Shown: positions 45,618-54,016, counted from the first letter of the stretch. The stretch: 64,000 bases of DNA from Demequina lutea (GCF_013409005.1 NZ_JACBZO010000001.1:1798001-1862000); one strand, 5' to 3'. Translations and numbers: made by a program. Notes: generated by a model not told the origin, from the letters alone.

Positions 45618-48158
45618 CTAAAGCCGCGGATCCATCGGCTCACTCTCAAGCGCGAGCACTGAGAACGCGCACTCGTGCACCCGCCACAACGGCTCACCCG
45701 CCGCCGCGCGCCGAAGACCCTCAATACCCAGCGCGTACTCGCGCGAGGCAAGAGAACGCTTACGTCCCACGGACCTGTTCTTAAGCGTCTTGAGATGGTC
45801 GGCGTCGAGGTAGTCCGGGCCGTAGATAATGCGCAGGTACTCGGCTCCTCGCACCTTGAGGCCCGGCTGCGTGGGTTGAGCGCGTGACGCGTCGAGGTTG
45901 AGCGCGGGCTTCACCACCATGCCCTCGCCGCCCGCCGCCGTGAGTTCCTCCCACCATGCCGACGCGGCGGCGCACTCGTCCTCGGAGTCGAGCGAAGCGT
46001 AGGTGCGACGGGTGGTGCGGAACAAGTCGCCGTTCGCGGCAACCAGGCGGTCCGCGATGTCCATGTGCCAGGCGTGCTCGCGTTCCTCGAAGGTTGCAGC
46101 CTCGGCGGCTAGTACCTGGAACACCGCCAGTTGGACGCCATCCAGGCCGTCAACGGGCCAGCAGTATCGCCGGTACGCGTCCACAAAGAGCCGCGCGTTC
46201 GCATCGCGCGCCGCAAAGCGTCCGCGTAGCGCGTCGACGTCCACACCACGCGCCGACGCCGCTTCCAGGGCGGCCAGCGCCACCGGCATCGACGCACGCG
46301 CGGCCGCGCCCACCTGGGCATATTGGGCGCGCAATAGCCCTTGGGCTTTGGCACTCCACGGCAGCAGTTCGGCGTCGAACGCGAGCCAGTCGGTCTCAAG
46401 CTCATCGAAGAGCCCCGCACCCTCGGCGGCGGCGGTGATGCGTCGCACCAACTCAGCCCCGAGGTCGCCCGCGAAGAACTCGCGACCGGTCCGGGTATAG
46501 ACGACGCCCGTGCGCTCGCCCCTCTCGTCAAACCGCCGCCTCGCCGCCTCCAGGTCGCGCGCAATCACCACGACCGCGCGCGATCCCATGTGCTTCTCTT
46601 CGCACACCACACGTTCGACCTTGTGCTTGCGGAACGCCGAGAACGCCTCGGTCGGGTGCTCCAACACGCCCTCAACGGCCGATGCGTCCACGGGCGCCAT
46701 CGTGGGCGGCAGGTAGATCAGCCACGAGGGCGAGATGGCGAATCTGCTCATGACCTCGAGGGCAGGCGCGGCGTTTTCGGGACGCACCGAGACGCGCCCC
46801 GCAAGCGCTGTCTCGACGCCAGAGGTGCCGAGCACGTCCTCGATGTCCAGCAACCCGGGTTCGCGCTCCTCGACCGGAGGCACCAACGGGCGAGCTGGCT
46901 CGTAGTACATCCGCTCGGCGGGGATTGAGACAACCTCCCGCTCCGGGTATCGCAGCGCCGTGAGCGAGCCGCCAAACACACAGCCCGTGTCCAGGCACAT
47001 CGTGTTGTTGACCCACTCGGCCGTGGGCGCGGGCGTGTGCCCGTAGAGCACCATCGCCTTGCCGCGGTATTCGTTGGCCCACGGGTAGCGCACGGGCAGG
47101 CCGTACTCATCGGTCTCCCCCGTCGTGTCGCCGTACAGGCAGAACGCCCTCACCCTTCCCGATGCACGCCCGTGGTACTTCTCGATGAGTCCAGCGTGGG
47201 ACACCACCAGGCGCCCGCCGTCGAGCACGTAATGCGAGATGAGCCCGTCCATCCACTCGCGCACCTCGGCGACAAACTCGTGTGGCTCCCGCGCGAGCTG
47301 GTCGAGCGAGTCTTGGAGCCCGTGGGAGACGGTCACGTTCTTGCGTGACAGCGCGCGCACCAGCTTGGCCTCGTGGTTGCCCGAGACCACAAACGCGTGG
47401 CCCGCGCGCACCATCCCCATGGCAAGGCGAAGCACGCCGGGGGTGTCGGGGCCGCGGTCGACCAGGTCCCCTACCAGGACGACGCGCCTGCCTTCGGGGT
47501 GAACGGCGTCGACCGCGCGGCCCGCGTGGTCCCTGGTCACCGCATAGCCGAGACTGCCCAGCAGTGTCTCGAGTTCGGCGCGGCAGCCGTGTACATCGCC
47601 GATGACGTCGAACGGCCCTGTCTCGTCGCGCAGATCGTTGTAGAGCTTGGTGCGCACGATGTCGACGTCGTCGATCTCTGCGGCGCTCAGCGTGTGAGTC
47701 GCCCGGATGCCCTCACGGCCTAGGCCCTTGAGGTGGCGGCGCATCGTCGCGGCCTGACGCTTGATGACGTCTGCGCCAAAGTCGCGGTCGTCTCGCGCTC
47801 TGGTGCGTTCCAGGCAGACCTTCTCGGGCACGTCGAAGATGATCGCGACGGGCAGCACGTCGTGTGCGCGTGCCACCGCCACGAGTGATTGGCGCGCTGC
47901 GGGCTGGATGTTGGTCGCGTCGATCACCGCGATCTTGCCGCGCGCCAGGCGCTTGCCCGCGAGGTAGTGGACCACGTCGAAGGCGTCGGCCGTGGCGCTT
48001 TGGTCGTTCTCGTCGTCGCTCACCAGGCCGCGCGCGGCGTCGGAACTGATGATCTCGGTGCCAAGGAAGTGACGCTTGGCAAAGGTGGACTTCCCGGAGC
48101 CCGAGATGCCGATCAGCAGCACGAGCGCCAGTTCGGGAATCTCGATGCGGCGGGTCAT
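45618..48158 (-). CDS. pnkp: Polynucleotide kinase-phosphatase-ligase, bacterial RNA repair
   Basis: 846 aa, three enzymes in one chain. Kinase: P-loop G-I-S-G-S-G-K-S-T (17-25). Phosphatase: metallophosphoesterase motifs G-D-V-H-G (187-191), G-D-L-V-D-R-G (230-236), G-N-H-E (260-263), plus G-H-T-P (373-376). Ligase: adenylation lysine K522 in E-E-K-H-M-G. It heals and seals cut RNA, typically tRNA broken by ribotoxins. Its ATG overlaps the hen1 stop by 4 bp. Length and order match the Clostridium thermocellum enzyme (about 870 aa). Confidence 0.94.
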   Translation of the reverse strand: MTRRIEIPELALVLLIGISGSGKSTFAKRHFLGTEIISSDAARGLVSDDENDQSATADAFDVVHYLAGKRLARGKIAVIDATNIQPAARQSLVAVARAHDVLPVAIIFDVPEKVCLERTRARDDRDFGADVIKRQAATMRRHLKGLGREGIRATHTLSAAEIDDVDIVRTKLYNDLRDETGPFDVIGDVHGCRAELETLLGSLGYAVTRDHAGRAVDAVHPEGRRVVLVGDLVDRGPDTPGVLRLAMGMVRAGHAFVVSGNHEAKLVRALSRKNVTVSHGLQDSLDQLAREPHEFVAEVREWMDGLISHYVLDGGRLVVSHAGLIEKYHGRASGRVRAFCLYGDTTGETDEYGLPVRYPWANEYRGKAMVLYGHTPAPTAEWVNNTMCLDTGCVFGGSLTALRYPEREVVSIPAERMYYEPARPLVPPVEEREPGLLDIEDVLGTSGVETALAGRVSVRPENAAPALEVMSRFAISPSWLIYLPPTMAPVDASAVEGVLEHPTEAFSAFRKHKVERVVCEEKHMGSRAVVVIARDLEAARRRFDERGERTGVVYTRTGREFFAGDLGAELVRRITAAAEGAGLFDELETDWLAFDAELLPWSAKAQGLLRAQYAQVGAAARASMPVALAALEAASARGVDVDALRGRFAARDANARLFVDAYRRYCWPVDGLDGVQLAVFQVLAAEAATFEEREHAWHMDIADRLVAANGDLFRTTRRTYASLDSEDECAAASAWWEELTAAGGEGMVVKPALNLDASRAQPTQPGLKVRGAEYLRIIYGPDYLDADHLKTLKNRSVGRKRSLASREYALGIEGLRRAAAGEPLWRVHECAFSVLALESEPMDPRL

Positions 48159-49606
48159 GCGAGCGCCTCCGCACCCTCAACGCCTTGGGCTGGCTCAGGT
48201 ACATCGACCCTGGTAAACACGGCTATTTGCGTCGGCGAACCCAGGGTGGCGTCGGCATCGCCGATGCCCTCGAAGCGCGCCACGTAGCCGTGACCGGCGC
48301 ACACGGCATCGGCCCACGCGGCGAACTCGTCGCGCGTGAACTCCCACCGGTGGTCGGGGTGCCGCAGCGCCTCTTCGGTCATCCCCTCGTAGAGCGCGTT
48401 GTACTCGCGATTGGGGGTGCTCACGATCACGTGACGCGGCCGCGCGTGGGCGAAGATCGAGGATTCGAGCGAGGGCAGCCTGTCGATGTCGAGGTGCTCG
48501 ATGACCTCCATGAGCACCACCGCGTCCAGCCCTTCGAGTCGGCGGTCGCGATAGGTCGCGCTCGACTGGAACAGCGCGAGGCGGTCGGATTGGCGCTCGC
48601 TCATGTCGGCGACGTGAAGCCTGCGCGCCCCACGCGCGAGGGTGGTGGCGGAGACGTCCGTGCCGACGATGCGGGCGAACGATGCGTCGGCGAGCAAGGG
48701 TCGGAGCAGGGCGCCGTCGCCGCAACCCACGTCTGCGACACTGCGCACTCCCAGTGCCTTGAGTTCCGCCACGATCGCGTCCCTGCGCGTCCATGCGAGC
48801 CGCGCGCGGGGCTGCGACAGGTCCTCCGCGGGGGTCGCCTCCGGCGGGAGCGCATCGGGGTCGTCCCCGCCCGCCTCCACGAGCCTGTCAATTGCCTCGT
48901 TGACGAGGCCCTTCTGGTGGGCCAAATACCTCCGCGCGATGGCGTCGCGCAGCGGGTGCGCGTCGAGCCATCCCTCGCCGTGGTGCACGAGCTTGTCGAT
49001 CTCGTCGTCGCCCACCCAGTAGTGCTTGGCGTCGTCGAGCACAGGCAGCAACACGTAGAGCTGGTTGAGGGCGTCGGCGAGGCGAAGTGTGCCGGTCAGC
49101 GTGAGGTCCAGGTAGCGCGAATCGCCCCACTCGGGAAACTCGGGATCAAGCGCAATGGCCCGGGCGTCGACGTCCCAGCCGAGCGGTTCAAACAGCTCGC
49201 GTGCGAAGTCGCTACTGCCGCGACACGGCAACGCGGGGATGCGGATCTCAAGCGGGATGGCTGAGTCCGCGAGCGCCTGGTTGGACTTGAGCGTGCCCGC
49301 GGCCGCAGTCGAGAACACGCGCCTCATTGCCGATGCGAGCAGGGACGATGCTGCGTACGGGCGGTCGTTCACGTATTGGCCCAGCGTGAAGTCGGACATG
49401 GTGGAGCGGCCGGAGCCGCGCGCGAGTTCCAGGGCGTCGACCTCAAGCAAGAGGGCCGCGGTGCAGCGTTCCTCGGTGGCCTCGGGGTAGAACACGTGGG
49501 CCGTGCCGACTGAGAGGTCGAAGGACTGCGCGCGGTCGGGGTGCTTGTGCAGCAAGAAGCCCAGGTCGGTCGCGGGCGTGTGGGTGGTGGTGATGGTGAG
49601 GATCAC
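48155..49606 (-). CDS. hen1: 3'-terminal RNA ribose 2'-O-methyltransferase Hen1
   Basis: Methylates the 2'-OH at the 3' end of a broken RNA so that, after Pnkp repair, it cannot be cut again at that site. 483 aa: an N-terminal half that activates the ligase, then a C-terminal methyltransferase with V-A-D-V-G-C-G-D-G (about residue 292) and the Mn(II) site in M-E-V-I-E-H-L-D with H-R-W-E-F-T further on. GTG start. First gene of the hen1-pnkp operon, divergent from trpS. Confidence 0.93.
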   Translation of the reverse strand: MILTITTTHTPATDLGFLLHKHPDRAQSFDLSVGTAHVFYPEATEERCTAALLLEVDALELARGSGRSTMSDFTLGQYVNDRPYAASSLLASAMRRVFSTAAAGTLKSNQALADSAIPLEIRIPALPCRGSSDFARELFEPLGWDVDARAIALDPEFPEWGDSRYLDLTLTGTLRLADALNQLYVLLPVLDDAKHYWVGDDEIDKLVHHGEGWLDAHPLRDAIARRYLAHQKGLVNEAIDRLVEAGGDDPDALPPEATPAEDLSQPRARLAWTRRDAIVAELKALGVRSVADVGCGDGALLRPLLADASFARIVGTDVSATTLARGARRLHVADMSERQSDRLALFQSSATYRDRRLEGLDAVVLMEVIEHLDIDRLPSLESSIFAHARPRHVIVSTPNREYNALYEGMTEEALRHPDHRWEFTRDEFAAWADAVCAGHGYVARFEGIGDADATLGSPTQIAVFTRVDVPEPAQGVEGAEALA

Positions 49607-49736
49607 ATTGCGAGCCTAACCTGGGCGTTTGCGTTGTCGGCGTCGATACTCGTGACGAGGGAACGACGGGGCCGCGCGCTAGGCGCCCAGTGGCGACCGA
49701 TGCGAATTGCATCTGGGTCGCAGTAGTATCCCTTTC

Positions 49737-49775
49737 ATGAAGTTCAACCGTTCCGCATGGCGGTGGCTGCGATAG
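49737..49775 (+). CDS. Leader peptide with two Trp codons upstream of trpS
   Basis: MKFNRSAWRWLR, 12 codons then TAG, with Trp at positions 8 and 10. It begins 128 bp before trpS. Starved of charged tRNA-Trp, a ribosome would stall at TGG codons 49758 or 49764. The stop codon adjoins the first arm of a hairpin (GCAGCC at 49775 with GGCTGC at 49799). A ribosome-sensing attenuator is the natural reading. Confidence 0.75.
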   Translation: MKFNRSAWRWLR

Positions 49776-49864
49776 CAGCCGGTTGACGCATGTTCACGGG
49801 CTGCACGGCAGCTCGTGGAACGGCCCGAGTGCTCCGTGTAGCTCCCAATGATCGGGAGAGACAA
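49775..49864 (+). promoter_or_regulatory. trpS: trpS leader with alternative hairpins
   Basis: GCAGCC/GGCTGC (49775, 49799) forms one stem. CTCCC (49842) pairs with GGGAG (49854) around a 7-nt loop, and this GGGAG is also the ribosome-binding site of trpS, 6 bp before its ATG. CCCGA (49824) can instead pair with TCGGG (49852), which would compete with the CTCCC stem. No T-rich tract is seen, so control could act on translation as well as termination. Confidence 0.6.
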
Positions 49865-50905
49865 ATGGAATCCTTCACCGCAACTGCGGGGCGTTCGGCC
49901 GAGATCGCGGCCGCCGTGACCCAGCACCCGGAGAGGTTTCGCGTCCTCACGGGCGAGCGGCCGACGGGGCCCCTGCATCTGGGGCATTACTTCGGCAGCA
50001 TCACAGAACGAGTGCGCCTGCAGCAGCTCGGAGTCGAGACGTTCCTGGTGCTCGCGGACTATCAGGTCATCACCGACCGAGACACCATGGCTCGCGTTCG
50101 CGAGAACGTCTATGGCGCCGTGCTCGACTATCTCGCATCCGGCATCGACCCGGAACGGACGACGATCTTCACTCACTCGTCTGTGCCGGCGCTCAACCAG
50201 CTGCTGCTGCCCTTCCTCAGCCTTGTGACGGAAGCGGAACTCCATCGCAATCCGACCGTCAAAGCTGAGCTCGCCGCGTCCGGGCGGGCTTTGAGCGGCC
50301 TGCTCTTGACGTATCCGGTGCACCAGGCGGCCGACATTCTGTTCTGCAAAGGCAATCTGGTGCCCGTGGGTAAGGACAACCTCCCGCATGTCGAGATGAC
50401 CAGGGTGATCGCCAGGAGATTCAACGAGCGATATGGCGACGTCTTCCCGGTCCCGGATGCGCTGATCACCTCAACCCCCGAAGTTCCAGGCCTCGACGGC
50501 CGGAAGATGTCGAAGAGCTATAGCAACGCGATCGCGCTGTCGATGACGCCGGACCAGACGGTTGGGGTGATTCGTCAGACCCGAACCGATCAGGACCGAC
50601 GGATCAGTTTCGACCCCGAGCGCCGACCTGGCGTCTCGGCGCTGCTATCGACGGCCTCCTTGTGCCTGGGCGTTGAGCCGGGAGAACTGGCCGACGAGAT
50701 CGGTCACGGCGGTAGCGGCGCGCTGAAGGCCGTGACCGCGACGGCGGTGAACGATTTCCTGGCGCCGATGCGCGCGAGGAGGCAAGCGTTCGCCGCGGAC
50801 GAGGATCTGGTGCGGACAATCCTTCGTCTCGGCAACGAGACCGCGAACACGGTGGCGGAGGCCACGCTTGCTCAGGTGCGCGAGGCGATGGGGACGATCT
50901 ACTAG
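49865..50905 (+). CDS. trpS: Tryptophanyl-tRNA synthetase, auxiliary type
   Basis: Charges tRNA-Trp. 346 aa class I synthetase: P-T-G-P-L-H-L-G-H-Y-F (HIGH, about residues 34-44) and G-R-K-M-S-K-S-Y (KMSKS, about 212). The start M-E-S-F-T-A-T has GGGAG 6 bp upstream. The Trp-rich leader and accessory setting suggest an inducible second copy, as known for indolmycin-resistant TrpRS in Streptomyces; whether a housekeeping trpS exists elsewhere cannot be seen. Divergent from hen1. Confidence 0.92.
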   Translation: MESFTATAGRSAEIAAAVTQHPERFRVLTGERPTGPLHLGHYFGSITERVRLQQLGVETFLVLADYQVITDRDTMARVRENVYGAVLDYLASGIDPERTTIFTHSSVPALNQLLLPFLSLVTEAELHRNPTVKAELAASGRALSGLLLTYPVHQAADILFCKGNLVPVGKDNLPHVEMTRVIARRFNERYGDVFPVPDALITSTPEVPGLDGRKMSKSYSNAIALSMTPDQTVGVIRQTRTDQDRRISFDPERRPGVSALLSTASLCLGVEPGELADEIGHGGSGALKAVTATAVNDFLAPMRARRQAFAADEDLVRTILRLGNETANTVAEATLAQVREAMGTIY

Positions 50906-50928
50906 GGCCTTGGTCTATGCGTCCACGG

Positions 50929-50972
50929 CGGTGGAGCGCCGACGCTGGGCCTCGTGGGCAACGGTGACGTCA
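50929..50972 (-). pseudogene. Scrap of a prfC 5' end
   Basis: On the minus strand it reads V-A-H-E-A-Q-R-R-R-S-T-A-V, against V-T-A-E-A-R-R-R-R-S-I-A-V in the intact prfC. The nucleotide match (GGTGGAGCGCCGACGC) is clear over about 40 bp. It shares GCCTCGTGGGC with the 60.6 kb fragment, and not with the local intact gene. Sits between trpS and hepT. Confidence 0.6.
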
Positions 50973-51329
50973 CTCGGGGCCCGCCGCAGTGGACGGCCGC
51001 GACTCGACACTCTTCGCAATTGCGAGGAGCGCCGCCTCGAAGTCGTCCAGGTCGCGCTCAACCGTCGCGAGAACGACGTCCCAACTCACGAACGCGTACC
51101 CGTGGGTGATGCGATTGCGCGTTGACCACATCGCTGGCCACTTCGCGCCAAAGGCTCGGGCACGGACCTCATCGCCGATGCGCGAGGCATCCTCGATAGC
51201 GGCCGCGAGCCGCATACAGATCGCGTCGAATCGGAGAGCCTCATCCGCGCCGTCAGAGGCGGCGTGACTCCTCAGGACCGCAAGGTGCTCAAGAGCCGCA
51301 AGTGCGTGCCCGGAGTCGTCCTTGCTCAC
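50970..51329 (-). CDS. hepT: HepT-like HEPN ribonuclease toxin
   Basis: 119 aa all-helical HEPN protein. The catalytic and modified motif R-x4-H-x-Y is present as R71-N-R-I-T-H76-G-Y78. HepT toxins cut RNA (tRNA in studied cases) and are silenced when the partner MntA adenylylates the tyrosine. The GTG start overlaps the mntA stop (GTGA), giving strict coupling. Toxin-second order agrees with known mntA-hepT operons. Confidence 0.82.
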   Translation of the reverse strand: MSKDDSGHALAALEHLAVLRSHAASDGADEALRFDAICMRLAAAIEDASRIGDEVRARAFGAKWPAMWSTRNRITHGYAFVSWDVVLATVERDLDDFEAALLAIAKSVESRPSTAAGPE

Positions 51330-51808
51330 AGGGGGACCGCCTCGGCGAGGATTTCCTCACGCGAGTGCGGACGCAGGCCGTCATCGGGAACGAGGTCAAC
51401 CCTCTCCCCCAGCAACACCGCAAGCTCGGCTTCGAGGCCGCCGATGTCGAACAGCGAGGCATCGCGAGGAAAGGTCGCGAGCAAGTCAATGTCGGACTCG
51501 GGCCCGTCCTCGCCGCGAGCCACCGAGCCGAACACCCTTACGTTGCGGAAGCCGTGCTGCGTGGCCAGGTCGATCACCTCGCGCCGCCGCTTTGCGAGCA
51601 CGCTGCCCCGCTCGCTCGCGGGGAAGAAGCGCAACAGTCGAGCGACCTCTGGCTGGCTGCGGTTCACTGCGCGGGCGATCTCGCGCTGACTCATGCCCGC
51701 GGCGGCACCGCGCCTGATTGCGCCGACCAACTTGGCGCGCGCCTCGACACGCAGCCGCTCGGCTTCGAGCGCGTCCGCGAGCATCTGCTCCACGAGCGAT
51801 TCCGACAT
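51326..51808 (-). CDS. mntA: MntA-like nucleotidyltransferase antitoxin with N-terminal HTH, copy 1
   Basis: 160 aa. A helix-turn-helix at about residues 39-60 (M-S-Q-R-E-I-A-R-A-V-N-R-S-Q-P-E-V) is fused to a minimal nucleotidyltransferase domain with G-S-V-A-R-G and D-I-D (94-108). It would transfer AMP to HepT; the HTH suggests that it also represses its own operon. GGAGG lies 5 bp before the ATG. About 92% identical by my count (13 differences) to the copy at 58020-58502. Confidence 0.85.
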   Translation of the reverse strand: MSESLVEQMLADALEAERLRVEARAKLVGAIRRGAAAGMSQREIARAVNRSQPEVARLLRFFPASERGSVLAKRRREVIDLATQHGFRNVRVFGSVARGEDGPESDIDLLATFPRDASLFDIGGLEAELAVLLGERVDLVPDDGLRPHSREEILAEAVPL

Positions 51809-51821
51809 GGCCACCTCCATC

Positions 51822-51839
51822 TGATAGGTAATGCTATCA
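51822..51839. promoter_or_regulatory. Inverted repeat upstream of mntA copy 1
   Basis: TGATAG-GTAATG-CTATCA, perfect 6-bp arms 13 bp before the mntA start. The same repeat (spacer GCAATG) stands before copy 2, so it moved with the module. Candidate operator for the MntA HTH. Confidence 0.6.
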
Positions 51840-51880
51840 CCGTCGACCGACAAGCGCCTGGGGTGCGAGACAAGGTGTTC

Positions 51881-51935
51881 CACTTAATGCCTGTTCCACA
51901 TCGTGTGGAACAGCACCCTAAACGGAACGCTAGGC
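51881..51935. repeat. Interrupted palindrome upstream of mntA copy 1
   Basis: CTGTTCCACA-TCG-TGTGGAACAG is a perfect 10-bp inverted repeat, flanked on each side by imperfect outer arms (GTTCCACTTAATGC and CCCTAAACGGAAC). About 54 bp in all. A relative lies at 58568-58622, upstream of copy 2. Confidence 0.65.
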
Positions 51936-51953
51936 GCCAGTTACCCTGTCCCC

Positions 51954-52421
51954 ATGAGCAAGACCCTGACCAAGGTGAGGCGAGCCACGGGTGATGATGT
52001 CCCCGAACTCGCTCGGTTGCTCACCGCCTTCAACGCGGAGTACGACGCCGACGTCCGTCCCCTCAAGGTCCTCGAGGACCGCTTCCGCACGATGCCGGGC
52101 GGCCCCGGCTTCATGGCGCTCCTCGCGGGCACGCCCGCAGTCGGCTTCGCGACCGTGTCCCTGCGCCCGTCGATCTATCACGACGGCCGCGTGGGACTCC
52201 TCGAGGATCTGTACGTGACGCCGGCGCTGCGCAACGAGGGCATCGGCGCCACGCTCCTGACGCGGCTCGTGGCCATCGCGCGCGAGGAGGGCTGGGGTCG
52301 GCTCGAGATCCAGGTGGACGAGCCCGACGTGGACGCCATGCGGTTCTACGAACGCCGCGGGTTCACCATGCGCGACCACACCACGGGCGACCGCGCGCTG
52401 CTGTGGTGGCGCGAGCTCTAG
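51954..52421 (+). CDS. GNAT family N-acetyltransferase
   Basis: 155 aa, single GNAT domain. Seen: acetyl-CoA loop in V-T-P-A-L-R-N-E-G-I-G-A-T-L-L (about residues 86-100), then A-M-R-F-Y-E-R-R-G-F and a C-terminal W-W-R-E-L. The start M-S-K-T-L-T is the first supported ATG. Divergent from mntA with the palindromes between them. Substrate unknown; a toxin-type GNAT is possible only in principle, since no antitoxin adjoins it. Confidence 0.78.
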   Translation: MSKTLTKVRRATGDDVPELARLLTAFNAEYDADVRPLKVLEDRFRTMPGGPGFMALLAGTPAVGFATVSLRPSIYHDGRVGLLEDLYVTPALRNEGIGATLLTRLVAIAREEGWGRLEIQVDEPDVDAMRFYERRGFTMRDHTTGDRALLWWREL

Positions 52422-52439
52422 CCCCGCGTCCCGCGACCC

Positions 52440-52620
52440 GGAGCCCGATGCCTCCACCGGCGCCAGCTCCGTCGGCCCCGTGGGCCGGCGCAAACGGACG
52501 ACGCTCGTGTTGGGTCAGGCGTCGAGCACGGCCTGGTACACGGCGAGATGGGCCGAGCTAAAGCACGCGAAGGTCACCTCTCCCACGGAAGATCCCCCCG
52601 CCAACCCCTCGCGCACGTGA
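52440..52620 (-). pseudogene. Decayed copy of macrodomain C-terminus plus ADP-ribosylation-like N-terminus
   Basis: The segment matches 55049-55225. On the minus strand it reads [20 protein letters not shown], the last part of the macrodomain protein, through its stop. The beginning of the next gene follows as R-R-P-T-G-P-T-E-L-A-P-V-E-A-S-G and breaks off after 15 residues. A partial duplication of the two-gene unit at 55 kb. Confidence 0.75.
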
Positions 52621-52742
52621 CGGTCATTGCGGAGTCGGGCGCCGCGCTCCTCGGCGCGAACTTGGCCGGGTCCATCGACCCCAGGGAACGCTCCGAGGGC
52701 CTGCGGCTCCTAGCCGATGCACTGGAGCGGTTCGCGAGATGA
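52621..52742 (+). pseudogene. C-terminal remnant of an unidentified gene
   Basis: Reads T-V-I-A-E-S-G-A-A-L-L-G-A-N-L-A-G-S-I-D ... L-L-A-D-A-L-E-R-F-A-R and then a stop overlapping the next ATG, like the first gene of a coupled pair. Its N-terminus is missing, replaced by the macrodomain fragment. Possibly an antitoxin partner of the nucleotidyltransferase that follows. Confidence 0.45.
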
Positions 52743-52980
52743 GCTCCCGCCCCGTGCTCGACGTGCCGACGCCTCCAGGCGGATGGCTTCACCCGGGGCC
52801 CAATGCGGGCCAGATCGCCGCTCACGTCTGGCCCGAGGAATGGACTCTCGTGGGCGGGCTCATGGTCGCGCTCCATGCCGCCGCGCGGGGCATCCGCCCG
52901 CCGCGCACCACAGTGAACGAGGTAGCTGTCGAGCGCGACCTGCGTCTAGATCAGATCCTGGCGCGTGTGCGCTCCTCAGC
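52739..52980 (+). pseudogene. Truncated nucleotidyltransferase (AbiEii-like) gene
   Basis: Reads W-T-L-V-G-G-L-M-V-A-L-H-A-A-A-R-G-I-R-P, the start of AbiEii/toxin-type nucleotidyltransferases, where G-G-x-M and P-P-R-x-T precede the catalytic D-x-D. The frame then departs from the family before any D-x-D and stays open to 53119 without meaning. It is the second gene of a coupled pair, truncated by deletion. Confidence 0.55.
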
Positions 52981-53182
52981 TTTCATCGGAGAAGACGACG
53001 CTCGTGGGCGTTGCGTGCATGAAGGGTGCGCCGACTGGGGAGTTTGCTCCCGACAAGTCCAGGGCCGCATCGACCTCACGTTGCGCTCGCCGGGAGCGTC
53101 GCGTATCCAGCGGGGGTAGCACCGAGGAAAGTTCGGACGCAGGCATGCCATCGGGGAAACTGGCGACAGGAAATTGGCTCAT
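52976..53182 (-). CDS. Small hypothetical protein downstream of the ANTAR pair
   Basis: 68 aa, M-S-Q-F-P-V-A-S-F-P-D-G-M-P. GAGGAG lies 4 bp before the ATG, a strong ribosome-binding site. The product is polar with no recognised domain. It lies 79 bp after the GAF-ANTAR gene, on the same strand, and could be the last gene of that operon. Its 3' end overlaps the nucleotidyltransferase remnant, so it may instead be chance. Confidence 0.4.
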   Translation of the reverse strand: MSQFPVASFPDGMPASELSSVLPPLDTRRSRRAQREVDAALDLSGANSPVGAPFMHATPTSVVFSDES

Positions 53183-53261
53183 GATGCTCCTCAGTTCCAA
53201 GCAGAATGGTTGGGTCACCGAGGTCCGGAGCGACTCCTCACGGTAACACCGTTACCGGGGT

Positions 53262-54014
53262 CTACCTAGTTACCGCGTTTTCCACCGCGTTCGCGATGTC
53301 CTGCGCCTTGAGTTCGCGGCCGCTTACACTCTCCGCTACCGCACGAATGGTGAGGTTCCGGCCCCGCGAATACCTTCTGAGCATGGCGAAGGCATCGTCC
53401 ATCGAAAGTGTGAGGGCATGGGCGATGACTCCCTTCGCTTGCTCGATCATGACTCGGCTATCCAAGGCGCGATGGAGCTGTTCCTCAATGAGTTGACCTT
53501 CTCGGATCACGCGCTCCTGCAGGAGGCCTATGGTCGCCACGTCTGCCAGGGCCTGCGCGACCGCCGCATCCCTTGCGCTCACTACCACGGCGTCGCTGCC
53601 GAAGAGGTTCATGGTTCCGATGACCTTGCCCCTCAACCTCATGGGCGTGGCCAGAGCGGAGCGAATTCCTTGCGCAAGCGCCACCCGCCTGAAGTCCGGC
53701 CAGCGGGACTCCTCGAGCTCGATGTCACTCACCGATACCGCGACGCCGCTCGTGAAGCACTCGATGCACGGTCCCGAGTCGGCCGCGAGCTGCATGACCT
53801 CGACGAACTCAGCGGCCTCGCTGGTAGAAGTCATGAGCTGAAGGTCGCCGGCGCCGTCGACAAGCAGAAGTCCACCAGCCTTGAACCCCAAGATGTCCAC
53901 GCAGTCACTGACGAGCGTGTGAAGCAGATCCACCGCGTCAAAGTCCTTCACCAGAGTGTCGGCTACGGCGACAAATGCGGCGCTGATGCGTGTTTCGCGG
54001 AGTGCACCATCCAT
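53262..54014 (-). CDS. GAF-ANTAR response regulator-like protein
   Basis: 250 aa: GAF domain (about residues 25-160), then ANTAR (about 180-240). ANTAR domains bind paired RNA hairpins and stop transcription termination. Seen: G-P-C-I-E-C-F in the GAF and M-I-E-Q-A-K-G-V-I-A at the ANTAR start, its hallmark. GGAG lies 7 bp before the chosen ATG; another ATG 6 bp upstream would overlap the previous gene as ATGA. Likely a soluble sensor of a small ligand or redox state. Confidence 0.85.
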   Translation of the reverse strand: MDGALRETRISAAFVAVADTLVKDFDAVDLLHTLVSDCVDILGFKAGGLLLVDGAGDLQLMTSTSEAAEFVEVMQLAADSGPCIECFTSGVAVSVSDIELEESRWPDFRRVALAQGIRSALATPMRLRGKVIGTMNLFGSDAVVVSARDAAVAQALADVATIGLLQERVIREGQLIEEQLHRALDSRVMIEQAKGVIAHALTLSMDDAFAMLRRYSRGRNLTIRAVAESVSGRELKAQDIANAVENAVTR

Positions 54015-54016
54015 GA

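Noticed and set aside
51881..51935. Interpretation of the interrupted palindrome as an integron attC site
   Set aside because: Lacks the GTTRRRY/RYYYAAC core pair, and no integron integrase is present.
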